Source of the DNA: Paraglomus occultum
Lineage: Eukaryota > Glomeromycota > Glomeromycetes > Paraglomerales > Paraglomeraceae
Length of the DNA: 35,018 nucleotides
NCBI GenBank assembly: GCA_910592205.1
Contig: CAJVPJ010000206.1
Span: forward strand, 1-35,018
Direction of reading: 5' to 3'
The position numbers and the translations under genes were made by a program. The notes under the pieces are model-generated. The model was not told where the DNA came from. It did not search any database and saw nothing but the letters and a program-made list of their open reading frames with translations. Of this stretch, positions 21,066-31,616 are shown piece by piece. Positions within the stretch are counted from its first letter, which is position 1. Each line of letters opens with the position of its first letter.

Positions 21066-22619
21066 ATGTCTCACTCTTACGCTCAACCGTCGTTTCCTGC
21101 CGAACAGTCGGCTTCGCAGGCAAAGAATTCTCAAGCATGCGGCTACAACACACGCAGTCCAGGTAAGAGAGGAGCATAATTAGGTCAAAGCTTGAATGTT
21201 CGCATTGTATTAATATCACCCCGTCGTAGCTGTTAAACGACTCTTGCGAGAAGCCAAGGAACTGCGAGAGGATGACAGTGACGATTACTGTGCTGAACCT
21301 CTTGAAGTATGTACACTACATTTTACCTGGTAGGAATTAGTGTTGAATTTTGTAACTTACTGGAATGTTGGCCTCTTTTGTTTGTAGGATAATATCTTTG
21401 AATGGCATTTTGTAATTCGAGGTCCCATGGATTCCGAATACGAAGGCGGAAGGTATGTACAAGCAATAATTCGGTTAATGGATCAGTCTTTTCAATGTGT
21501 TAAACTGCCTTACATTCAATAGATACCATGGCCGAATACTTCTCCCGCCAGAATATCCTTTTAAGCCGCCAAATATTATGCTTACTACTGTAATATTCCA
21601 TTCCTTCTATTTTGTTGCCTTTCTTCTTTGAACATATTTTGTATTTCAGAAACTTACATTGATTACGTATACTTTGCCCAGCCAAACGGTCGGTTTGTAC
21701 CTAACAAGAAGATTTGCCTAAGTATTACTGGGTATCATCCAGAGTATTGGTTGCCCGCCTGGGGAAGTAAGTTAATTTTATTTACAGTAGGGATTCAACC
21801 AGCTTTATTTTTTCTTGAAACCTTTTTTGATCTAAAATTACATTTTCTTATGCCCAGTTCGAACAGTTATATTAGCACTAATTGGCTTTATGACGACTAA
21901 AGGTATGTCTTAAACTATTAAGATTAATTCTTCATCTCTCAACACGCGTTGAATCTAACTTATAATATAATGTGGCCTCTTTTTTTTTTTGATAGCGAAT
22001 GGTGCGATCGGGGGTGATGATAGTTATTCACCCGAGGATCGTAAGCTTTTGGCTAAACGGTAAGGAATATGATAAATTTTATATGTCGTTGTGATTGTTT
22101 TTAACAATTTTTACTGTCGCTCATTACTTTTTAGGTCTCGATACGATAAATGCAAAATATGTAATGTACCTAACATAGAGCTGCTCCCAGATAGAACACG
22201 CAACGATAAAGCGCCAGCTCGCGAAACTTTGGATAGAGAGAAGATTGTAATGTATTATGAAGATGCGTTCAAGGCGATGTCTAATAACAACACTATTACG
22301 GACGTTGCAAGTATGTTATTACAATCTCGTTAAGGTGTAGTTGCGTTGCTTGTATAACTTTAATTTCGCTGTAGGTTCTGAAGAGACATCTGGCCAATCG
22401 GCGGAGGAGACGCCCGATCAATTGGCAGAAGCGACACCCGATCAAGTAGTGGAAGAGACGCCCGATCAAGTAGTGGAAGAGACGACCGATCAATTACTGG
22501 AAGAGACGCCCATGCCAGCTAATACGTCACATAAACCACGAGACATTGTTTTCATTGACATCTTGATTGGGATTGTTCTGGCCATCGTAATGACATTGAT
22601 CGTTAAGAAGTTCATGTAG
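21066..22619 (+). CDS. UBC6: Tail-anchored ubiquitin-conjugating enzyme Ubc6/UBE2J type
   Basis: Nine exons (21066-21162, 21230-21306, 21388-21452, 21523-21589, 21682-21766, 21858-21902, 21996-22059, 22135-22310, 22375-22619) give 306 residues in consistent phase. The E2 core includes VKRLLREAKELRE (34-46), EWHFVIRGPMDSEYEGGRYH, PPEYPFKPPNIMLTTPNGRF and the active-site loop ICLSITGYHPEYW, with catalytic Cys114. The HPN triad of classical E2s is replaced by the PPN-TPNGRF form typical of the Ubc6/UBE2J branch. A single C-terminal membrane segment (VFIDILIGIVLAIVMTLIV, about residues 283-301) followed by KKFM anchors it in the ER membrane, where Ubc6 works with Doa10-type ligases in ER-associated degradation. 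The linker ahead of the anchor contains tandem EETPDQ-type repeats. Its 3' end converges on the ABC transporter gene, with 283 bp between the stop codons. Confidence 0.94.
22398..22511 (+). repeat. 24-bp in-frame minisatellite in UBC6 linker
   Basis: Four full units and one partial unit of 24 bp encode SAEETPDQ, LAEATPDQ, VVEETPDQ, VVEETTDQ and LLEETP. Units start at 22398, 22422, 22446, 22470 and 22494. The third and fourth differ by one base change (CCC to ACC), which points to recent duplication. Confidence 0.9.
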
Positions 22620-22902
22620 ATAAAAGCATACTATTATTAATTTATTTAATCTCGAATCAGTTGGTAAAGTGACTAGATTTGTATTATAAAATGTTATCTA
22701 GGCTATTGCATAGAAATTTAAGAATGTGTTGTCTTACAAATTCGATGTTTATTAAACGATATATAATTATACAAGTCCTAAAGTTATCTATTTCCACTAT
22801 AATAAACAATGGCCAGAACAAACGACAACAGACTATAATATACCGAGCACCCTATTTATCTCTCACATTGTATGTTGATAAAAGCGGTCTAGTGTTTTTA
22901 TT

Positions 22903-25900
22903 CTATTCCGCATCAGTATTATTTTTTGATGCTTCTATTTTCTGATCCTCAGCTAATTGCTTTTGCCACATTTCGTAGTAAACACCATCGACATTCTCAA
23001 TTAATTCTCTATGAGTTCCAGACTCGACTATTCTACCATCTTTTACAGCGAGGATCAAATCGGCATTTACTATCGTGCTGAGACGATGAGCAATAACTAG
23101 GGTTGTTCGGTCTTTAGTTATGTATGTAAGAGCATGCTGGATCTGGCGCTCTGTTGTTGTGTCGAGCGCTGAGGTCGCTTCATCAAGGAGGATGATCTGA
23201 GCAATGAGGGGAGGAAATATTTGTAACGTTAGACGGTTGAAGAGAGAAAAGAGCGAGAAAATGAACGCGGATTAAGGGTTACCTGAGGATCCTGTTATTA
23301 TGTCCAGAAAATAATTAACAGTATTAGTCATGGAACTGAAATATTTAAAGCAGAATATTGTCATGAAATCACTATACCTTTAACATGGTTCTAGCAATAG
23401 CGACTCTTTGTTTCTCGCCACCGCTTAACCTAAGACCGCGTTCTCCAACTCTCGTCTCATATCCATCTGGGAATGTTAGTATGCGATCGTGAATCTGTGC
23501 AGCCTTGGCTGCTTTATATACTTCGTTCTCATTTGCATTGACATTTCCGTAGTGTATGTTATAAAATATAGTATCATTAAACAAAACGGTGTCTTGTGGA
23601 ACAACGCCAATGTTACGACGAAGCGACTCTTGTTTAACTTGTCGGATATCTTGGCCATCGATCAAGATGCGCCCAGACTCCACGTCGTAAAATCGGAAAA
23701 GCAATCGCAATATCGTTGACTTGCCGCCGCCACTGGGTCCTACTAGAGCAACCGTCTTGCCTTGAGGAATCGTGAAAGAGACGTTCTTCAGTGCTTGTTG
23801 TCGTGGATCATAAGAGAAACAAACATTTTCTGTAATTGGAAAAAGGATAGTGGATTTTGAATAGCACGTTTAGTATGTAACGACAAAGCCTGACAGCGAA
23901 ATTAAAATATGGAGCATTTAATAAATACCCACCGAACGTAACTGTTCCTTCTGTTACTTTCAGATCCGTGGCATCAGGAGCATCCTTTACATTTTGTTCT
24001 TGTTTGAAAAGATCAAACATTTGTTCCATATCGATAAAATTGGATTGAATCAATCTGTAATAAGTCCCGAAAAAGTTCAACTACAGGGATGTACGAGACA
24101 GAATTAGATTGGGAACTATGGCATTACATGTATAATAATTATCATGTATTAAACATCTTCTCACCGGCGTATACAGTTGACCGATATATGTCAGAAACAA
24201 CACGAGATGACCAACGGTAAATTCACCACTCGCCGTGCGATAAGCACAGAGCAGGGTCCCGACAAGCAAACCAAGCGTGATTATGAGATTTTGACTGAGA
24301 TTTAATACGTTAAGGGATAGCTGTACTTCATAGTCAGCTTCCTGATATTTCGCCACAGCCTCATCGTATCTCTGTAGTTCAAAGCGTTCTGCATTGTAAT
24401 ACTTGACTGTCTCAAAGTTTAATAATGAATCCACTATACAAAAAAAGGTACATGATTAGCAACATGCAGACAATACTACACGTCAAGATACGATATCCAC
24501 TTACCAGCTTTAGCTCTTGCATCATTATCCAACTCAATCATTCGTCTTCGGAATTTCGTCCTCCACTCGGTAATCGATATCGTAACATAGATATAACTCG
24601 CCATTGTGACGAATACGATACTACCAAAAGACCACCCGAAAGCAACGACAAAATAAATCACGGCCACTGCAATATCCACAATCACGGGTAATATTTGGAA
24701 TAGTATTTGATTGAGAAGAGAGACGATGCTGGAAGTGCCTCTATCCATCACTCGTAAGACTTCGCCGGTTTTACGATTAATGTGGAACGAAAGAGATAGA
24801 GAATGAAGATGTGCAAACATGTTCGTAGAAATCTCTCGAGTAGTGTACTGGCCAACGCGAATCCAAAGATAATTTTGAGTTGATTGTATAAGACCTACTC
24901 CACCCTGGAGAAATCGGAAAAAGACAAACAAAGCGATTGATCCCCAAACGAACTCGGCTAGTCACGAAAAATTGGGTTTAGATAGTTAGTTTAATATAAA
25001 AATAGACGCTTGTTTGTCGGATTATTCAATACCACCCCCTGGACTAATATTCTACTTACGACGATGTTCATCATCGCTTGTCAATTCATCAGTGACAATC
25101 TTCAGTTGTCGCGGTACAAGCACGTTTACAATGCGCCCTGTGATCATCAAAGCGAAACAAACGAAAACCAAGAACTGCAACACTTGATTTTTTTCCGGCC
25201 ATAGGAATGGTAACAATTTTCGCATCTTTTCGAAAAAGTCCGACCAAGTGCTTGCATCTTCGGCAGATTGAGCATGTCCAGCTGCATCAGGCAAAGATTC
25301 GTAGGCAGTACCGTTGGTCGTGAACCCAGATTCAACATCTTCATAGACAGTGTCGTGGAAGGCGTGAAAACTGACACCAATGGTTGCAACCAAGAGAAGA
25401 AAATATCGGGCGAGGAAGGTGAAAAATAATAAAACGTCGTATATTGTCATATCTTGATCTGTATAGTAGATAAGTTATAAAAATATAATGAAGCTACATG
25501 GTTAGTAAGAGTTCCATTGAAGCGATAGATGGCAATGAAGGTTTAGGCATTTATCACTGTCTGGGGCATATTCTGTAGTAAGCATAACATTGCTTTTCAA
25601 ACGTGATAGCAAACTTTCAGCCACCAACATGAAATCAATTTCCATACTTTAGTCAATCGCTATTAACTTACGAGTTTCAGCGTGCGTCACGTTCAAGAGC
25701 CATGAACATAGCAGAACCGAGTCCCCAATGAGTACTACCCAATAGAACGCATACTGTATCCATGACCATGTTCTATTAACCTTTGACTCGAATGACATCA
25801 AACTCAAATTAATCAACCAGGCAACCGTGAAGAAGACATCGTACAAGGCGTAATTTGTAGAAGTCCAATATTTCTCAAGCAAAGCTCTACACGTCAGTAT

Positions 25901-26179
25901 AACACTATCTACTAAGTAAGTTGCTACTATCAGAGCACTGAGAACGTATATCGCTTTAGACAAGGTAGAAAGACGAGTGACATTTGTGGATTCGAATAAT
26001 GGTTGATATGCGGCTCGCTGTCGGATGACAGTACCATATCGGTACGCTCCTAGAACGAAGACGAGTAGAAAAGTCGCAATTGGGAAGACAGAGAAAAAGG
26101 AACAGTTTATGAAAGCATGATAGTCTACCCCTCCGTGACAGAATAACTCTTCTTTCCAAGGGAATGGAGGAGCCTTCAT
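22903..26179 (-). CDS. ABC half-transporter of the Hmt1/ABCB6 type
   Basis: Eight minus-strand exons (26179-25672, 25458-25060, 24957-24505, 24433-24165, 24080-23933, 23829-23378, 23291-23283, 23196-22903) give 843 residues in consistent phase, close to fission-yeast Hmt1 (830). The N-terminus (residues 1-170) is an extra hydrophobic TMD0 with about five membrane segments. The core transmembrane domain follows (about 270-560), including [20 protein letters not shown] and [18 protein letters not shown]. The nucleotide-binding domain has Walker [10 protein letters not shown] (623-631), Q-loop VVPQD, signature LSGGE (727-731), Walker B IILLDE (747-752) and H-loop VIAHRLST. Relatives sit in vacuolar, lysosomal or mitochondrial membranes and move phytochelatin-metal conjugates or porphyrin/glutathione compounds; the substrate here is unknown. 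Residues 744-746 (DPQ) come from a 9-nt microexon. Confidence 0.93.
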
Positions 26180-27509
26180 GATGCAGCTGCTGATTAATCA
26201 GAATTAAAGTCCACACACGAAGATATAAATAATCGATAAAAAATTCATTGCGTAACGTTTGCGTTTGCGTTGGCAGATAATCAAGTACCCTTGTCATCCG
26301 TATACAAATTGGCCACAGACGGTCCCATTCACCAAAATGGATAGGTTGGCGGAATGCTCAACAATCGTTGGGCGCAGAAAATATGTGCAAAACACTTTAT
26401 TCAGTTTTATGCATGCATGGAATAATTATTATAAATAAAATGTTTGGCGCAGAATGCATAACAATAAATCATCCGTGCCCCCAAAATTAGTCAGATTAAA
26501 TGAATGTATTTGGGGGCAAAATACATTTGAGACATGCACGCGTAACGTTATTAAGAAAAACGCTGTACGTATAAAACGTCTGGATCGGATTTCGGGTACT
26601 TTTTGTTCCGCGCGGTGATACAGTAATGATATTTTTATCAGAAAGATAAAGAGATTCTCTATCCGGTGCAATTTTCTCAAAATGTCGTAAGGCGTGTATT
26701 GGCTCTTGACGTTCTACGGATAGTAATATTTCTCTTTAATAATTTACCGAGAAAATTATTCTCAAACGCGTTCACTTTTAGTAGTATGTATGCATACATT
26801 GTATGCGCTTTATTGCTACATTGTCTCAATGCGTTAACTCTTCGCATTCACAGCCAATAGTACTCAACCAAGGACGTTCATACAATTGTATATTATTAAA
26901 TTTGTTTAGTATAATACGAATTATAATTACGTGCTCTCCGGGTGAAAGGGGTTTATTATTTTAGTCAGCATTAGATAAAAATTTATCGGTAAAATCTTCC
27001 GCGTCGTATCTACCTTCAATAGTCTAGTTAGTAGTGATGACGAATCCATGAAACATACGTCACTTCAATGACGTTGACATTCGCAACAGAAACACAGCAT
27101 GCACAGGATGCAGATTGACGGCCTTCTCCGAAGTTCTTCCGATGTCACTGACAAGGAGTCAACTTCATTGGTAGTTGTGAATAACCGAGTCGTCGTAATA
27201 AAGTTTAGATATACCTACTTCTCTCCTTGGCCCGCTAATAGCACCGCAAGTTCAATTATCGTAAATTGGCAGGCGTTGTTCTTTATTTAAATTACCAGTA
27301 AAAAATATTACTTGATTTATACTTTGAGATGTATAAACGTGTGATGTATTGCGTTTGCATCAAACGAAATAATCAAATTGAATTATGTGAATAAACATTA
27401 TTGCTTTCTCCTCCTTTCACCTGATGCTCTCAACATCACGTATTCCAGCAAACATAATGTGTGTGATTGTGAGATCGCATATCTCTAAATTCAGATTCAC
27501 ACAAGTTAT
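26180..27509. other. 1.3 kb intergenic, no gene recognised
   Basis: This holds the presumed promoter of the ABC gene and the 3' UTR of the PQ-loop gene. Short open frames on both strands have no recognisable content. A GC-rich stem lies at 26476-26518 (see the hairpin entry). GGCGCAGAA occurs twice (about 26371 and 26445) on either side of an AT-rich segment. Confidence 0.45.
26476..26518. repeat. Perfect 10-bp stem with 23-nt loop
   Basis: TGCCCCCAAA at 26476-26485 is exactly complementary to TTTGGGGGCA at 26509-26518. It stands out in AT-rich surroundings. It may be a remnant of an inverted-repeat element or an RNA hairpin; function unknown. Confidence 0.5.
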
Positions 27510-28575
27510 TTACAAAATCTCGTCCAGTGCATTATAACTCTGAGGTCTATACGGTTCTCGCCCATCAAGTCCAAGTTTTTCTCGCAATCTATGATCATAC
27601 AATATAAACTGAAAAACAACGAGCGAGTCAACCGACAATTGCACGATACCGCACAGGATGAATTGTAATGGAGAAGCGGTATACAAGAAATAGAAGGTTT
27701 TAAAGGTGTCTCCAAAGAACCACATGAGTAATATTAAAGGGCTGGAATAAAGATCACGGGGTGAATATCACAGTAAGCATGACAAGCGTATAGGTATCGT
27801 TCGGTCCCAAACATTCAACTCATGCGTACCTGAATCCTTCCACAGACTGTCGTCGAAAGTTCTCCCAAGCTTGCGGCATCGGAACCGTGCTTTCTATTCC
27901 CAAAGCCTACAGAATATCAGCAAAGAAACTAAATACAAACTCGATAGCTGATGCACTCTCCTCCCTTCTCCTCCCTCTCCTCTTGATCTGTCAATAACGT
28001 TTACCATATATCCCAAGGTCGTAATAGCCCAATGATACCCCCCCAGTGTCACGTAAAAGATCCCCAATGTTCCTGTTAAGATACTCAGAAATATAATGTA
28101 TGATCGATATCTGTACCAGTTCCAGAACCATCGTCTATTCGGTGATGGCGATATAGGATATCGATACTCGACGCAGACATATAGAAGAATCAATTGGACA
28201 ATGATCATTAAGATACTCTGTAGTAAGAGAACCATATCGAACTTTTGACCGAACCTTGATTAAAATATGTCAATTAATGAACCAGAATACAACGCGAACG
28301 GAGGACGGGAAAATGGATAGCTCACCAAAAGAAAACACGTATAATGCTAAAGTCATAAAATGGTCATTAGATATCGTTTTCATCCTTACGGAACGCTTTG
28401 GATTATATTAAACCAACACTAACTTGCTAACGAGTAACACTCCGCATGTATCCAGCGAGAAACCTATGCTCGAGCCAGTGCGACGAACTTGAGCTATCTG
28501 ATCAAGATAACCAGTTACGGGGCCGACAACCATGCCGACCTGAAGCAAGAAGTGGATCAAAGTACTGAATTCCAT
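27510..28575 (-). CDS. PQ-loop transporter-like membrane protein (SLC66A2/PQLC1 type)
   Basis: Five minus-strand exons (28575-28424, 28346-28326, 28254-28005, 27906-27830, 27741-27510) join in phase into 243 residues. The order of segments matches SLC66A2/PQLC1: MEFSTLIHFLLQVGMVVGPV, then VRRTGSSIGFSLDTCGVLLV, then IIRVFFWFGQKFD and LLLQSILMIIVQLILLYVCV. The second PQ-loop follows as STVPMPQAWENFRRQSVEGF, and then LMWFFGDTFKTFYFLYTASP. About seven membrane segments are expected. In the first loop the usual P-Q pair is replaced by D-Q (GYLDQIAQVRRTG); the second keeps P-Q. Relatives act in endosomal/Golgi lipid flippase regulation or lysosomal amino-acid export; the substrate is not predictable. 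The 21-nt second exon supplies IIRVFFW. Confidence 0.88.
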
Positions 28576-29413
28576 TTCTGCTATATTGTTTGGTTGTGTG
28601 AAAGGTTGTTTGTAAAAAAAGTTCGGGAATCAGTCCTGTCAATAATAATATTGTTTTTGACCTGATTAAGGAGTCTGGTACGACAGACAAAATAGTGCAA
28701 CGAAAGAGGTTTTCAGTTGGTGACAGTAATAAACAGGGTCTTTTCCAGGTTATTTTCTTCCTCATATAAAGCTCAACATAGCTAAAGTATTGTGGACAAA
28801 TGAAGCCTGTGTACGCACCTGCGCGATACTAATTAAATCATGTGATGAGTCCATCCAGGAGCTAATGCTATGCGTCTCTTGTTATTGTTATTGTTGCCAT
28901 TATTGTTTCTACGCATTGGTTAATGCTAATACAATTTACGTTCTCACCCCTCTCTTTTTCTTCGTAAAATTACAAGTCAGGTGAAACACTTTTACTTTAA
29001 GCCAATAAAATACAGCCATACAAGCATAAAGCAAAAGCAACTCTTTGCTTGATAGTATCTTCTGGAGTTCATATTCACCACTTAAGGCCAAACTAAAACA
29101 AAAAGGCGTACAGTTTTTCAGGTCAAAGACAGGGAAAACAACATGCAAGTGATTAGAAAGGGAAGCATGTCATGAATTCATATCAGCTAGTAATAGTAAG
29201 CGTTCAAATACTTCTCAACCCAATATAATTTGTGCAATTATTCTTGCCACTCAGCAGTGCCCTTTTTTTTTGTGCGCTGTAGTAGTAATATAGTGATAGT
29301 TCTTTTATGCGTAGTCTAGTTGACGATTTACCATTAACTTGACCAGTACATCAAATATTTTGTTCGTATATCAATCTTTTTAAACGCGATTTAAATTGAG
29401 TTTGCAGTATTAG
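28576..29413. other. Intergenic, no gene recognised
   Basis: This is the upstream region of the PQ-loop gene. A 70-codon minus-strand frame (28936-29148) and a few others are unassigned. The sequence is AT-rich, with a run of T at about 29259-29270. Confidence 0.4.
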
Positions 29414-29557
29414 TATTACAGGGAAACCTGTTTAAACTGGCGGGCCTGATTTGATGGTTTTCCGGTTCAGAAAATTGTTGGACGCGGCCGGTTAAACTCG
29501 AGACCGGTTTAATCAGCGCCGATTTAATATTAATATTAACAGGTTTCACCTGTATTA
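29414..29557. mobile_element. MITE-like element with terminal inverted repeats and 5-bp flanking repeat
   Basis: The segment 29419-29552 begins CAGGGAAACCTGTTTAA and ends TTAACAGGTTTCACCTG. These are inverted copies of each other apart from a small indel and one or two changes. TATTA lies directly outside on both sides (29414-29418 and 29553-29557), as expected of a target duplication. The inside is clearly more GC-rich than its surroundings and has no coding capacity. Such short nonautonomous elements are mobilised by a transposase elsewhere. Confidence 0.6.
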
Positions 29558-30560
29558 ATTTCCGGTAAGCATGTTTAGGACTCGTATTATTATGTAATTA
29601 TTATGCAGTCATTATACACGTGATCCAAAATTTTCTGTTCAACACTGCAACAATAGATGTAACGGTTTATCGATATAACAGATTTCGCTTAATGCAAATA
29701 GACGAAGCGGATTTTACTATTAATTTGTTGTAGTACAGTTCGATGAACAGAGCTTGATGAGGTATTGTTCGATATAACGGAACTATAACGGAGTCCATAC
29801 TAATGTGGTCCGATCTGTTATAATTGTAGTAGATCCGTACTATGAATGCCGAATTTGTTATAAACCGTCAGTGTAATAAATATTATTTTTCCTTCTTTGT
29901 ATATCAATGAAATTAACAATATTAAGGAGGAAAGGACAAGGGTTTCGTTAACGTTTTACAAACGTAAGAAATTTGCAAACGTGCCCTTAATGCAACACGT
30001 TCAACGGAAAGCTTCAGGCATTCTTGAGAACAGAAATCAATGGTTATCTATTGAAGCAATGAATTAATTTGTCAGACGTATTACTTGTCAAAAAACTAGA
30101 GAATATACATTTACGTCAACAAACCATAAATAAATAATTAAATAATTAAATAAATAAAACCGCTATATCGAACATAGTCTTTTGGAGTTTTATAAACTCC
30201 AGACAACTTAGATTAGACTATTATAGTCTTAGGTATGACGTGCGTTTTGCGTTTGCCTCGTCAAAGATGAAATGTTTATAGTCTGCTCATCAGGTGACGC
30301 GTAGATTTTATTTGTATCGTCATCCGAGAGCCATCAAGATATGCAGGTGGCTTGACGTGCGATTTCTATTTTCCACGTCACTCGAATGACGATTGTAGCA
30401 AATTTTTGTCGTCACCCACATGCGACATACCGTAATAATAATGCATGTCGGTTTAGTAGTCGTGGCTGATTTCCGTCGCTGGGTTACATGGGCAAAAAAT
30501 ATATATATCTGACAATCATATATCGTCATTTGTGAGCCCGGTGTGAGGGCTATGCCCGAA
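29558..30560. other. Repeat-like noncoding stretch
   Basis: CGATATAAC/GTTATAAC-type words recur (29674, 29770, 29817, 29858 and, inverted, about 30165), which recalls the ends of pogo/Tigger-type elements; this is a weak inference. From 30230 to 30480 ACGTC/GACG-containing words (GACGTG, ACGTCACTC, GTCACC) are unusually frequent. An 82-codon minus-strand frame (30320-30568) is unassigned. Confidence 0.3.
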
Positions 30561-30563
30561 CCT

Positions 30564-30725
30564 GGCACGTAGTGCCGAATAGTATTCGTGTCCTGGCTTT
30601 GTATGATGCATTCGAATACTGATTAAGAATGAGGTACATAGTGCCGAATTGTTAGGCATTTGTTAGCTCACATAATTCATTCGATTATCGCTCAATGATG
30701 AGGCACGTAGTGCCGAATTGTTATC
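30564..30725. repeat. Three tandem units of about 69 bp, each with a 13-bp palindrome
   Basis: GGCACGTAGTGCC followed by GAAT occurs at 30564, 30633 (two changes: GGTACATAGTGCC) and 30702, spaced exactly 69 bp apart. The segments between share ATTCGAATAC/ATTCGATTATC and GATTAAGAATGAGG/GCTCAATGATGAGG blocks. Only the start of the third unit is present. Confidence 0.75.
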
Positions 30726-30729
30726 ATTT

Positions 30730-31060
30730 ATTTCGTGTCTATCCAAAGCAACTAGTATATCAAATAGTACACTTTATTTTGTGTCTATCCAAAGCATATT
30801 TTTATCTACTGTAATAATTTTGCCTTGAATAGACACTTTTTTTTTCGAATTATGTAGTTAAAATAGTACGCTTTGTATGTAACCCCCATTTTTCTAATAA
30901 TTATACCTTAACCAGACCCCGATTTTTTTTAAATTATGTATATTCTTTGTGTCTATCCAAAGTATAACTACCCTTTCTATAATAATTATACCTTGGACAC
31001 CGATTTTCTGTCAAAATCACACCTGTTTGGTATCTGTCCAAAGTACAATTTTACAATATT
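30730..31060. repeat. Array of GTGTCTATCCAAAG-containing units, period about 80-84 bp
   Basis: GTGTCTATCCAAAG occurs at 30735, 30781 and 30949, with a diverged copy (TATCTGTCCAAAG) near 31031. Between them TAATAATTATACCTT-type blocks recur near 30813, 30896 and 30981, each followed by a T-rich run. The array directly follows the 69-bp palindrome repeats, so both may be parts of one element end. Confidence 0.65.
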
Positions 31061-31616
31061 AGTGATTACCGAAAATAGTTATATAGTGACTATATCTTGA
31101 CTATACCCCAATTTTATACTTATGTAAAATTTCAATAGGGCAGGTATGTAAATCAGGTGAGAGATCCGTCCACTGCGACCAAAAACCCTCTTTGATAAGT
31201 ATTTGGTTGCTCACCCGAAATTACACGACACAAGAATCTTTTATACGATCCAGGTATCGGAGTAATAAATTTTTATTTGAATTTGTTCTTATACTTATTT
31301 GTAAGATGCGACAAAGACCCCCCTTACCTAAAATATATAACAATCTCTCTGCTCTGGAAATTACTATTTAGCTAGATAATATTTGCTTGATACCAATTAC
31401 ACATATTCAATGATTGCTAAAGATTTATTTTTCAATTCTTTTTTATGCGGAGTAGTAGGTACGCCCATCTTAGCCTCAAAATTTCGCTTATATTCTAAGA
31501 AAATCGGCCTCATTCATACTCTCGCGCTCTTTTTCCTCCCAAGTTCGAAAAAAAAGTGATACTCCAAGATATAACTAACTAAAATATCTGGAATTGAGAC
31601 ATGTGAAGCGGGAAAT
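31061..31616. other. Noncoding, probably repeat-derived
   Basis: No open frame of note. The stretch near 31155-31215, with GATCCGTCCACTGCGACC, is more GC-rich than its neighbours and may be part of the same repeat family. Confidence 0.35.

Noticed and set aside
22679-22945. 88-codon plus-strand ORF downstream of UBC6
   Set aside because: AT-rich frame overlapping the end of the ABC transporter on the other strand, with no recognisable content.
28845-28870. GTGATGAGTCC resembling the CUGAUGA core of a hammerhead ribozyme
   Set aside because: No CGAAA box or matching stems follow within the expected distance.
30564-31060. Repeat arrays as a possible CRISPR array
   Set aside because: Units are contiguous and the intervening sequences are related, not unique spacers; there are no cas genes and the genome is eukaryotic.
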